Assembly (NCBI GenBank): GCA_028565715.1
Contig: JAOXYC010188801.1
Coordinates: forward strand, 1 to 12,355
Direction: 5' to 3'
DNA length: 12,355 nucleotides
From: Phoronis pallida
Taxonomy: Eukaryota > Phoronida > Phoronidae
Shown here: one piece after another, positions 1 to 8,498 of the stretch
Layout: every line of letters begins with the position of its first letter
How positions within the stretch are numbered: the first letter of the stretch is position 1
Program-made: the position numbers and the translations under genes
Notes under the pieces: model-generated
Told to the model about the DNA's origin: nothing
Databases searched by the model: none
Seen by the model: only the letters and a program-made list of their open reading frames with translations

Positions 1-112
1 CTCTAGGATGGTGTACAGTGCCATCATTATGCTAGAAAAAACAATACTTGAAAAAAAAGAATATTTAAAAAAAATTACTTTGATCAAATCTGATATGTCA
101 TCGGCATGAAAT

Positions 113-228
113 TCATTTATTATGTGAAGACTCGCGAAAATCTTGGGGTCCCGTTATTCAGTCAAAGAAATTCACTTCAACTGAATAACGAGAATAGGTG
201 AGATTTGGCACGAGTCATCATAAAATAA
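113..228. repeat. Imperfect hairpin A with GTTATTCAGT stem
   Basis: The inner stem is an exact 11-bp inverted repeat, CGTTATTCAGT (152-162) against its complement at 180-190, with a 17-base loop. The pairing continues outward with mismatches: GACTCG near 129 pairs with CGAGTC near 211, and AAATCT pairs with AGATTT between them. It abuts a second hairpin with the same inner stem, so both look like parts of one element or two copies of one module. No coding potential is seen. This is probably a non-autonomous foldback element; the family is not recognised and the ends are approximate. Confidence 0.6.
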
Positions 229-383
229 TGGTATTACCATAATTGTTCAGTATCCGACACCTCGAAGTCGTAAACAAATCTTGCGATTCCTGTTATTCAG
301 TCAATTAATGCATTTCAGATTTCATCGACTGAATAACGGGAATCGCGAGAGGTGTTGGACACTGTACAATTGCCTTAATAATC
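228..383. repeat. Imperfect hairpin B, sister of hairpin A
   Basis: Positions 281-302 pair with 327-349 with only a few mismatches. The stem reads TTGCGATTCC then TGTTATTCAGTC on the left arm. An outer pairing adds ATCCGACACCTC-like sequence (251-262) against GAGGTGTTGGAC (349-360), and CAATTG-like sequence further out. The left arm carries about 16 extra unpaired bases (around 263-279). The inner stem GTTATTCAGTC is the same as in hairpin A. Ends are estimated from where the pairing fades. Confidence 0.6.
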
Positions 384-940
384 CCCGTGGTAATTAATGT
401 ATCACCTGTCAGTAATCTCCCTTTACCAGTTTACCGGCGAAACGCCCTCCTTTGCTGCCGACCTCAAACCACTGCAAACAGCACAGATTCAGGGCTCGGG
501 CTCAGCAGAAATTCTGATTTTTCAATCAAAACAAAACCCCGTCTGAGATGCTCTGACAGATTTTTTTCAGTAACGAACTGAAAGAAATATAAATCATGAA
601 GATCGAACCTTCTTAATAACCATCAGCTATTACAGCTTATCAATAAATATTCGGCTTATCAATCATGCAAAAGCCAAAACACACTGAAATCATCCGATCT
701 TTCGTCGGTCGTGTATCACAGTGTGAACAGGTAATGAGAGACATTATCATCTGGGGATTAGACTTTCCAGAAAATTGATGACTTGGGAAACGGGAAGAGA
801 CTGATTACGCGTGATGGAAAATGTTCTTGTCCTTTGAGATTTCATTCAGCGATAAGAATAATTTTAATCAGTGGTTTTATCGCAAAAGATAATGTATAGC
901 CGCTGGGTGTCGCTTTGCAATCTGTGGAATTCTGGGAAGT
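384..940. other. Upstream flank of RPS13, no gene recognised
   Basis: Short open frames exist here, for example 387-581 on the plus strand, but none resembles a known protein or is flanked by convincing splice sites. A short imperfect direct repeat, AGCTTATCAATAAATATTCG followed by GCTTATCAATC, lies at about 635-665. No TATA box is seen at the expected distance from the RPS13 start, which fits a TOP-type ribosomal protein promoter. Confidence 0.5.
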
Positions 941-950
941 GTCACGTGAC
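941..950. promoter_or_regulatory. Palindromic E-box (GTCACGTGAC) at the RPS13 promoter
   Basis: The 10-base perfect palindrome contains CACGTG and ends only 2 bases before the pyrimidine tract where transcription probably starts. CACGTG is the canonical site for bHLH-zip factors such as Myc/Max and the MITF/TFE group, and Myc is known to drive ribosomal protein genes. That this copy is used is an inference from its position. Confidence 0.5.
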
Positions 951-952
951 CG

Positions 953-963
953 TTCTTTTTCCC
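953..963 (+). promoter_or_regulatory. Probable transcription start with 5'TOP tract (TTCTTTTTCCC)
   Basis: An uninterrupted 11-base pyrimidine tract lies 10 bases before the RPS13 start codon. Animal ribosomal protein mRNAs typically begin with a C followed by 4-14 pyrimidines, which places mTOR/LARP1 control on their translation. The C at 955 is the best candidate +1, giving a 5' UTR of about 19 bases. The start context ATCATGG has A at -3 and G at +4, a good Kozak match. Confidence 0.65.
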
Positions 964-973
964 AGCCGCCATC

Positions 974-3900
974 ATGGGTCGCATGCACACGCCAGGGTGT
1001 GTATATTTTATAAAAATTCAATGCTTTATATTGTGGAAAACCACCACATTTTGATGACGAAATTATCCTTATTCATTATTTTATAGGATCGCTCCATTTA
1101 AATTAGTCTCTAAGTTTTTATTGTCAATAATTCGGTGGATGTTTCAATGAACATGTGCTCTTTCATTTTTTCCATTCCATTTTTCACAAACCGACAAATG
1201 TCCAATGAGGTTAACCCTGTTAACAGTTAACACTAGTTGATACATTAACACGTGAGCTAGTTTGTTGATGGTATCGACTTAACACTGGCCATGCCTTTAC
1301 TGAACGACTCTAAAGTTAGCGATCTTCGCCACACGATTCACTGTACATGTTTGTTTGTGACATCCCTAAATTAAATTGGTTTATTTTTCGCATTGCGATT
1401 GCGTGGCATTTTGATGAAGAAAACCAAGGATGAAATTGAAAAGATCTCAGACATCGGACATTCCGATTTCTCACGTCCCTGGGGTTTTCTTCAATTGAGC
1501 GACCTTGAACTCGCTTTTTTCTACTTCAACTTTCTATCTGCAGTAATTTGCTCTGTGATAGGCGACATGTCGGATAAATAGTGGCTTTTTTGCTTTTCGT
1601 CCGACAAGAATACTCGACCCTGATTGGGCCTTTGTTATGACGTCAGATCTTGTTGGGTAAATAATGGCAATTTTGCTATTCGTCTGACGAGCTCTGTTGG
1701 GCCAATCATTTTAAACATCCGGGAACTTATAAAGCATTTGTTATGATGTCAAATCTTGTCGGTTATTTCCTTTTAAAAAGCATAGAAATAAATCAATGGT
1801 AATAAAAAGTTATAAAAAAACCGATCGCCATCATTGATACAGTAAGATACATTAAAAGGTCACTCTTGTGCTGACGTGATATAAAAACGATATTAAATCC
1901 AGAGCTTTCGAATGTGTATTCTTCTTCAATGGCGTTACAATATACAAAGAATAAAGAATTTTTTTGGGGAATCATAATAATGTGTGGCGCAAAACTAAAA
2001 ATATAGTATTTATAAAATGATGAAGAAAAAAATTAATTGGTCACGGCCGCTGATATTTGAATTGGAATCCCAAAAGCTTTAAAACGCAAAAATAAAAAAT
2101 AAAATATTTTAATAAAATAAGAAAAAAAATAACTAGTGCCGCTGAGATTTGAACTCGCAATCCCCGGCACAGTAGCACTACCGAACTAGTGCTAGCCTAA
2201 GGCAGCTACTGCTCGGAAATTTTAACTAGAGTTATTCCTGTTGGACGAATAGCAAAAATGCCACTATTTACCTGACAAGATCTGACGTCCTAACAAACGC
2301 CCAATCAGCGTCAAGTATTCTTGTAAGACAAATAGCAAAAAAGCACCTATTTATCCGAAATGTTTGACAAATAGACACTATCTTCACATTCATTCAATCC
2401 CAATATCTCTAGAACTCTATCTTTCCAAGGACGGCTGTCCAATATAACACCCTTCTATCTCGTGTGCTCGTGGCATGAGATATTGACAATTTGGGTCTTC
2501 ATTTTTGTCCTCAAGGCTTCGAGGCTATTTGGTTGTAGAACCCTTTCGCGGAACCAAGGCACTCTTTTAACTCAGCGGGTCACTGGCTTCTGCGTACAGA
2601 AACAAAATCAAAATCGTTTTTAATAGCATATGTATTTATTTAAAACTTATCTTTAGACAAAAGATGTATGCCACGCTTATTTGATTCTACAATTTGTTTG
2701 AATGCTTTCGCAGTGAGGACAAATTATTTTCTTGCGCGGGTGATGTGGTCGATTGCGTCACCCAATTCAAGGCAAGAGTTACTAAAGTATGAAGGGAGTC
2801 TTCTGGCAAATGTGTGGGTCTTTAGTCAACTGTGCCACCATGCAAGCAATATGAGAGTCAGCTGTGCCACCATGCAAGCAAACATGACAGCCTTGCTTAA
2901 CTGATTGGAAACTCCTGCTTGTTTCCACCAAATTCTAATGTTGTTTACTTTATATTACAGAAAGGGTATTTCCCAGTCGGCTCTACCATACAGAAGATCA
3001 GTACCAACCGTGAGTCTATTTTAATATTTGATTTGTGGTGAAGTGATTTATTTATGTTTATTGATAAAAAAGTATTGCATATTTTTCAACAGAGTTATAT
3101 TTTTACAGTTCAGATGAAAATGTTATGTATTGTTACTCTCAAAAGACAATCTTTTAATGGCAAAATATCAAACTTGAGAAAAAATCAAAAAACTCCTGGG
3201 GATTGAAGAGGGCTTATTTGTATTTTTCAGTGGTTGAAATTGACTCCAGCTGATGTCAAAGAGCAGATCTTCAAGTTGGCCAAGAAAGGTCTGAGGCCAT
3301 CACAAATTGGTAAGACAGCGTATGGCATTAGTGATGTCACTTTCAACCTTGTGATGTTACTGCGCCATTCTTATAGTTAGTCTTGTCATGGCCATTTTCC
3401 CAGATTTTCAAGTACCAAAAAATTGAGCCATATCGGAACTGTTGATGCGTTATATATGTATTCAACTGGAATGTTGATTACCTTTGAAGCAAGTCCTAGT
3501 ACTTCAAGGCCGTCTCGACCTCTATGATGGGATGATGTGACATGTCGTTGAATGAGGCTCATATCTGACAATTTTTTGTGATGAACACCACTGTGTTAGT
3601 TAACGAGGGGGGTTGTCTCAAACAAACAGGAACACATCCCATCACATAAGAGGTCGAGATGGCCCCAAAACTAGGAGAGTTTACATAAGTCTTAAGTTAT
3701 TGACATTCAGTTGTATAGACTTACATAACGTATCCAGTTCACATGTAATTCCTTGAATATATCAAGATTTCCATTTTAATCAAAAGTCATTAGATGGCAA
3801 AAGTCATTTACGATTCCAGAAAGAAGTAACCTTTTCAAATGCTATTTCATTTGAATATTGTCTGGTATTTACAGGTGTCATTCTCCGTGACTCACATGGT

Positions 3901-4995
3901 GTCGCACAGGTCAGATTTGTTGCTGGTAACAAAATCTTGAGAATCCTCAAAGCAAAGGGCCTCGCTCCAGAAATCCCAGAGGATCTCTACCATTTGATTA
4001 AAAAAGCTGTTGCCATCCGCAAGCATATGGAAAGGAACCGCAAGGTAACATAACTAGAATATATCCGCAACAGTCTTTTGAGGCTGTGTTCCCCTTTAAC
4101 TTCTGATTTACAAACTACCTTGTACACTTGTCCCCTTGAGGACCAATTAAATTGACGTTTTATTCAAACATAATTTATGTATATTCATATAGTGATAATT
4201 TTGGTTATAATGATTGCATTTAGAACTGAAAAATGTAATTTTCGGAAGACTGTGTGACTTGTACGAACTACCTACCTTCATTCATCAAATTCTGAGCCAT
4301 GCTTAACATGACAAGTTTTTGAATGATGGTTTGCGAGTTCATGCATTAGAAACAAAAGGTGAATCAATGACTGACTTTTCACTGACTCTTCAACAGTGCA
4401 GTAAATGTATTACATAGGCATTCGGAAAATGCTAAAAGAAATAAAAATTTATCAAGATATCAGTCATCTTAAAGTAACAAAACCGGTTTCAGGCTATTCC
4501 AAGGTTTAGACATACAATTTGGGAGTTCTATTGAGTCAGAAATGGTCTTACGAAGTTATGAACTTTTAGTTGAGACAAACATCTCGAAAATCCCTCGTAT
4601 ATTTCTGATTTAATGCCAACCACTGTAGATTGTTATTCGTGCTGCAGCACGAATAACAATCGAGCCGCCTGAATGACGGGCACGAACTAGGAATCGGCAG
4701 TTTGGCACTAAAACACGACTCAAAGGTCATAACATCAAGAATGCATTCCGGACCCACCAAAAAACCCAAAATGTGTTTTTAGACCTTAGAAAGCGAAAAT
4801 GGGACTTTAACATATTGTGTTCTATCCAGTTTCTAACTGTTTGTTGTTTTTCCTCAACAGGACAGAGATGCCAAGTTCCGTCTTATCCTGATCGAGAGCC
4901 GTATCCACAGACTAGCTCGTTACTATAAATCCAAGAGGGTTCTCCCACCAAACTGGAAGTACGAGTCCTCCACAGCTTCAGCCATGGTTGCGTAA
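974..4995 (+). CDS. RPS13: Ribosomal protein S13 (uS15), five coding exons
   Basis: Small-subunit ribosomal protein that binds the central domain of 18S rRNA in the 40S subunit. Coding exons are 974-996, 2961-3009, 3231-3309, 3875-4044 and 4861-4995, all with GT-AG introns and matching phases. Joined, they give 151 residues, the usual animal length. The protein begins [10 protein letters not shown], contains [13 protein letters not shown] and [18 protein letters not shown], and ends STASAMVA. The N-terminal S13/S15_N region covers about residues 1-60 and the S15 rRNA-binding domain about 75-147. The start is fixed by homology and by the short TOP leader. Exon 1 codes only 23 bases before a 1964-base intron. 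Residue 6 is Thr; as I recall, Ala is usual there in animals. Introns of 1964, 221, 565 and 816 bases hold several repeats. The remaining intron DNA (about 1010-1560, 2370-2820, 4050-4480 and 4700-4860) shows nothing recognisable. No U14-like box C/D snoRNA was found. Confidence 0.97.
1563..2369. mobile_element. ~0.8 kb element with ~130-bp terminal inverted repeats, in RPS13 intron 1
   Basis: About 1563-1692 is the inverted copy of about 2236-2368, with long near-identical runs, such as the stretch around TGACGTCAGATCTTG (1638-1652) and its complement near 2274-2287. Each arm contains two copies of a 37-base module bounded by GTCGG-like and CCGAC-like ends: 1569-1605 and 1652-1688 on plus, 2240-2276 and 2323-2359 inverted. 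A shorter extra copy of the arm segment TTTGTTATGAyGTCArATCTTGT recurs at about 1737-1760. The interior (1700-2235) is AT-rich with no transposase frame, so this is a non-autonomous MITE-like or foldback element. No clear target-site duplication was seen, and its superfamily is unknown. Confidence 0.75.
2135..2208 (-). repeat. tRNA-like sequence (SINE head or tRNA pseudogene)
   Basis: On the minus strand 2194-2181 reads TAGCACTAGTTCGG, a box A match, inside a perfect 4-bp D-stem (GCAC/GTGC). About 24 bases on, 2158-2144 reads GCGAGTTCAAATCTC, a good box B. Directly downstream on that strand comes a T run (2121-2128), a possible Pol III terminator. The anticodon and acceptor stems do not pair, so this is not a functional tRNA; a decayed tRNA or the head of a tRNA-derived SINE fits. 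A second partial copy of the box B region lies at about 2038-2070, before an A/T-rich stretch. It sits inside the long-TIR element. Confidence 0.6.
2824..2887. repeat. 32-bp tandem duplication upstream of RPS13 exon 2
   Basis: Two adjacent copies, 2824-2855 and 2856-2887, share GTCAnCTGTGCCACCATGCA and differ at only a few positions. They end about 70 bases before the exon 2 acceptor, just upstream of a branch-point-like CTTAACTGAT. The match is close enough to suggest a fairly recent local duplication. Confidence 0.85.
3430..3745. repeat. Imperfect foldback element in RPS13 intron 3
   Basis: The best-paired core is 3508-3523 (GGCCGTCTCGACCTCT) against 3649-3664, with one mismatch. It continues inward (ATGGGATG-like against CATCCCAT) and outward: CCTAGT near 3495 with ACTAGG near 3669, CAACTG near 3463 with CAGTTG near 3708, and GATGCGTTAT near 3443 with ATAACGTATC near 3725. 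Arms are roughly 110 bases with many differences, so this is an old MITE-like insertion. A minus-strand open frame crosses it, but nothing suggests it is coding. Confidence 0.6.
4482..4690. repeat. Palindrome-bearing repeat, copy 1 (RPS13 intron 4)
   Basis: This stretch resembles 10270-10470 in a FAR intron: both contain ATACAATTTGGGA, then TTTTAGT, CTTGAAAAT/CTCGAAAAT and TTAATGCCAA in the same order and at similar spacing, followed by a short palindrome. Here the palindrome is perfect over 34 bases (4628-4661), centred on TGCA, with arms reading GATTGTTATTCGTGC. The sequence after it (about 4662-4720) contains TTTGGCAC and ACGACTC, also reminiscent of hairpin A. No protein is encoded. This is an interspersed, non-autonomous repeat family of unknown class. 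Confidence 0.65.
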
Positions 4996-5033
4996 TGCCC
5001 TATTTACTGTACAGTCTTATTTCAATATGAGAT

Positions 5034-5039
5034 AATAAA
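5034..5039 (+). promoter_or_regulatory. RPS13 polyadenylation signal (AATAAA)
   Basis: A canonical AATAAA lies 39 bases after the RPS13 stop codon. A G/T-rich stretch (GTGTTCTTTCGTTTG, about 5080-5095) follows at a suitable distance. Cleavage at about 5050-5060 would give a 3' UTR of about 60 bases, typical of ribosomal protein mRNAs. Confidence 0.8.
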
Positions 5040-5059
5040 AATATGAATTTCACTTAAAT

Positions 5060-6274
5060 TAGTTTTCGTATTAACTAAAGTGTTCTTTCGTTTGACTGCA
5101 AGTGTCATTTGAAGGTGGAATAATTCAGAACTCTTTAAACATGAATTGACCCCAGGACTCCTACAGCGTGGCTCATTGGGTTACATTGTAAACTGGCTCA
5201 ACTGTTCAAGATTGCTCAGAAAAGTCGGGGTCCTCAAAGGGACAGGCTAATATTTTTGAATACTCTTTAGGATAGTCCGTTATCGAAACCAAGTTTTCAA
5301 CATTTTCCTGTCATGTCGATAACTTTTTGAACTTTGCTATGTCATAGAAAGACATTTTTTAGCTAAAAACATTGGAAAATCACCTTTTCTCTAATGATTT
5401 CAATATTTCAGTTCCAAACGATAACACATCTAAACTACTGCAGATAAGAGTCTATGGTTCTGAACTTTTCTGTCTTCAAAGTTCCACAAGTTGGGAAAAT
5501 GGATTTATATCAAATTTCATGTTTATTGGAGGGAATTAAAGTTTTATTCATGTGTTCCACTATTAAAGATGCCTAGACCGCTTTATCAATCAAAATCGGC
5601 CCTTTTCAGGCATTGCAATAATAAATATCGCTCTGTTTCCCCAACTTATAGCATTGGACATCAAACTTGTAAAAAATACTAGAAAATTTGTACAAACACG
5701 GAATTTGAAGTGAAACGAACAGAGAAATAATTTGCTCGTCTAGAAAATTTAGTCTTGCGAAGGTAGTAGTGTGCACGTTTTGTTATACTTTAAACAAAAT
5801 GCTAGCTCCTGCGCTAGCAAATGCTCTAGGCAAACGATTTAGCAGAGGTCGATAAGTCAGACATACCAACCATATAAGGTTTGACAAAATTTTTAATTTA
5901 AAACTTACAAAAGCGACTTTAATAAAAGAAGTCGTAGAACCAATCGATAACGAAATTGTTACAAATGGAGCAGTTTCTGAATAATCAAATACAGTTTCTG
6001 AATGATCAAATTGATCAATTTTAGCGGTCTATGCGTCTTTAGGTAATATTGCCAACACGTTTCAAGTAAGAACATTTTCATGCTCCATAATAAGGTGTGT
6101 TCACATTCTAACTGATTTGTCATCTGAAAGTATTCAGCAGATTACTTGGCAGACTTGATGTCCAGTAATATAGATGGAGATAGACAATGACACTGATCTG
6201 GATTTTCATACTTTAATTCAGATTTACAGATGAAAATTTTTTGTACAAAATGCAACATTCTGAAAAATTTTAAG
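5060..6274. other. Intergenic DNA downstream of RPS13, no gene recognised
   Basis: The longest frame, 5491-5682 on plus, has no recognisable motif and no good splice context. The region is AT-rich. It contains a short inverted repeat GCTAGC...GCTAGC (about 5801-5818) and a 21-bp tandem duplication near 5971. Parts may be decayed interspersed repeat, but I see no ends to define one. Confidence 0.45.
5971..6012. repeat. 21-bp tandem duplication
   Basis: CAGTTTCTGAATAATCAAAT and CAGTTTCTGAATGATCAAAT follow each other with a 21-base period and differ at one or two positions. It is a small local duplication in intergenic DNA. Confidence 0.85.
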
Positions 6275-6444
6275 TAGGGTTAGTTCAGCAGAAAAGGGTC
6301 CCGGGTGCATTTGTTTTTTAGAACAACAAACCACGTATTTTTATTTTATTTCTTATTTTTTTTAAAATACCCACCTCCACAATTCATTTCCACCACCTAT
6401 GCATGCTTCATAATTTAATCCACCTTTTTGCTAGAATAGCCCTA
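6275..6444. mobile_element. TA-flanked MITE, copy 1
   Basis: The 166-base core (6277-6442) begins GGGTTAGTTCAGCAGAAAAG and ends in the imperfect inverse, CTTTTTGCTAGAATAGCCC, with TA on both sides. A TA target duplication fits Tc1/mariner-type MITEs, but it is only two bases and could be chance. The interior contains AAAATACCCACCTCC, the reverse complement of GGGTAGGTGGGTATTTT inside the neighbouring copy, which ties the two elements together in opposite orientation. No coding capacity. Confidence 0.7.
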
Positions 6445-6661
6445 TCATAATTACAACAATCTAGAATATCACTTGAATACGGTGGAACCAAATACAAAAC
6501 AAAGATTGTCACAAAATGAAATGTATTGTATATTAAATATAATACAAAGAAAAGAATTGTTAAATATAGTTTTCCTGCTTATGCAATCTGTTTGGACTTG
6601 AAAGGATAGTCTGAAAATACTCTTGAAATTGCTTTTAATTCAATGAATGTAAAATTAAAAC

Positions 6662-6905
6662 TTGGGCTAATCCAGCAAAAAAGGCATCACTAGGGGTAAA
6701 GGCAGTTTAAATTAAGCCGCATCAGGGTACGAAATTAATCAATATGGGTAGGTGGGTATTTTCTGACAAAAATGTAATATAACTATATGAAAAATTAAAA
6801 TATATTTGTAGGTGGGTATATTAATTAATTAAAATACATGGGTGGTTGTCCTTGAACAAGAGTGCCTTCCCCTCTAGGGATACGTTTTTTGCTGGAATAG
6901 CCCTA
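6662..6905. mobile_element. TA-flanked MITE, copy 2
   Basis: Terminal inverted repeats of about 40 bases: 6664-6705 (GGGCTAATCCAGCAAAAAAG, then CTAGGGGTAAAGGCA) match the inverse of the right end at about 6862-6903 (GGGCTATTCCAGCAAAAAAC, then CTAGAGGGGAAGGCA). The right flank is TA; the left flank is TT, probably a mutated TA. GGTGGGTAT occurs twice inside (about 6751 and 6812). It is longer than copy 1 and its termini are better preserved. No transposase is encoded. Confidence 0.75.
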
Positions 6906-7204
6906 AACTAAAAGATGACTTTTTCATTTAATATAAGAATAAAGAAAATGACTGATTTGAACATTTTAGATACACTCTCACGATATGTATTAAAATTGAA
7001 AAATGATAACAAAAGAAGGAATGACGGAGTCCGATAACAAGGATATATCTATACAATGTGGTACATGTATAACTAACATATTTATAAAACGGGAAAAAAT
7101 TGTCAAAAACGAACACTTCATACTATATTTTTGAACACTGTTATACTGTTCTTGTACATAGTGCATGATTTCCCCAATTCAAATTATTTCAGTTCAGGTT
7201 TTAA

Positions 7205-7297
7205 CTAGGGCTGTAGCAGCTACCCGAAACCCGCAGGTCTCTTTATTTCGGGCCGGGTACCCGAGATCAACTTCAAAATTCGGGTATTACCCGAATT
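7205..7297 (+). mobile_element. hAT-like transposon end (fragment)
   Basis: CTAGGGCTGTAGCAGCTACC, followed by repeated CGGGTA/TACCCG motifs, resembles the terminal and subterminal sequence of animal hAT transposons. It includes CGGGCCGGGTACCCG and a perfect 21-base inverted repeat with a single-base centre (7277-7297, AATTCGGGTA/TACCCGAATT). Downstream sequence encodes no transposase and no matching right end was found within the window, so this is a truncated or solo end. The assignment rests on motif resemblance only. Confidence 0.45.
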
Positions 7298-7512
7298 ATG
7301 TTTTTGGCAAAAAACAAAATCTAATTTAGGAAAACACACGTTTCTGAACCCTTTATTTTTTTTCACATCGCAACCACCGGCCCTCTTACTATTATTAGTT
7401 GTCTAAGTGATAAAAACCATTACAATGGCCATTTGAACCAGTAGAAACTGAAGCCTTGGTCACAATGAAATCCACCATATATTTGTTTCATGACAAACAT
7501 ATTTTGACCATC

Positions 7513-7581
7513 GTGGGGACATAGCAAGACATTCTTTTTGTCACCATGTGGGGACATAGCAAGACATTCTTTTTGTCACCA
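7513..7581. repeat. 35-bp tandem duplication
   Basis: Two almost identical adjacent copies (7513-7547 and 7548-7581) share GTGGGGACATAGCAAGACAT and then TCTTTTTGTCACCA. The near-perfect identity indicates a recent slippage or local duplication. Confidence 0.9.
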
Positions 7582-7840
7582 CGAGTACATCACATGACTA
7601 GGGAAGCGAGATTGAGAGAACATTGCAGTGCACTGTAGGAACTGAAACAAGTATTTTTATCATGCATTGTGGTGTGAGCACAGAGAGACACTCCTACAGC
7701 AGGTTGTGGAGGTAAAAAGGTAGCTTGATCACCATCGCCACCATGCCTGATTGTTTACACGACACCAGCATTGCATGAAATCCTTAAACTGCTTGTCATG
7801 AACTGGTAGTCGCATTGTTACTCCATTGTGACCATAGCTT

Positions 7841-7891
7841 TTATCCTAAATTTCTTTATAGACCTAAACCTCGCATTATCCTAAATTTCTT
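7841..7891. repeat. Short direct repeat TTATCCTAAATTTCTT, 35 bases apart
   Basis: The exact 16-base word occurs at 7841-7856 and 7876-7891. The offset is the same as in the tandem duplication at 7513, though the sequences are unrelated. Probably a degenerate tandem pair. Confidence 0.7.
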
Positions 7892-8498
7892 ATACCCAAC
7901 CCTTGCATGTATGTTTGCTATGGACAAACTAGAAATACTGATACAAATACAAATGCAGCATTAAAGAAAACTTTAACAAAACAAACAACTAAATATCACA
8001 GAAAATGCAAAACAATGATTGTACAAATTCCTGAAAACAGCTTAACAGAGACTCTTACTATATATTACATATTCTGACTGCATTCCATGACTGCTTGATT
8101 AGGTGGACATATAAACATAATACTTAAATGCATACATCGAAACTTACGAATATAGAATTATTAATTATTGAAACTTGTACGACATTTTCATTCGTTTCTT
8201 TTACACTGAATGTGATAATTTTTGTTGCCAATTGTAACTACCTTAATTTTTTATCGGAAACACGATGTTGATACGTTAGTGTTGATCTTAGTTATCTTGG
8301 CGCCACTTCGCGATATTTCATCAAGTCACATTGGCAGTCTTTATAGAGATTTCTGGAGGAAGCGAAGGTATCTATTCGTTCAGACAAATGTAAGGATGCC
8401 ATTTGTAACAAATATCCAACGCAATTGACCTCAATCAATAGTTGATAATTTCACATTCGTAAGTAGCTATGTATAACTTTGATAGACTAGACAGCATT
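7892..8498. other. FAR 3' flank and probable 3' UTR; no other gene
   Basis: This lies downstream of the FAR stop codon on the minus strand, so part of it should be the 3' UTR. No canonical AATAAA was found on the minus strand here; weak variants such as TATAAA at about 8341 exist, so the transcript end is undetermined. A plus-strand open frame (8222-8428) has no recognisable features. Confidence 0.4.

Noticed and set aside
1209-1232. Cluster of GTTAAC words with one TTAACCC, telomere-like
   Set aside because: There is only a single TTAACCC and no array; it is a chance cluster in AT-rich intron sequence.
2018-2053. Box-C-like ATGATGA followed by CTGA
   Set aside because: The spacing of about 30 bases is too short for a box C/D snoRNA and there is no terminal stem.
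3386-3571. Minus-strand open frame of 61 codons in RPS13 intron 3
   Set aside because: It overlaps an imperfect foldback arm, has no recognisable domain or splice context, and is no longer than expected by chance.
4321-4385. ATGATGG ... CTGA pair about 60 bases apart in RPS13 intron 4
   Set aside because: The flanks do not form a terminal stem and the interior has no visible rRNA-complementary segment like those of U14.
4628-4661. Perfect palindrome read as a bacterial-type terminator or operator
   Set aside because: The context is a eukaryotic intron and a second diverged copy carries a different palindrome, so a repeat-element hairpin is the better reading.
5491-5682. 63-codon plus-strand frame downstream of RPS13
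   Set aside because: No recognisable motif, no splice or promoter context, and composition like the surrounding intergenic DNA.
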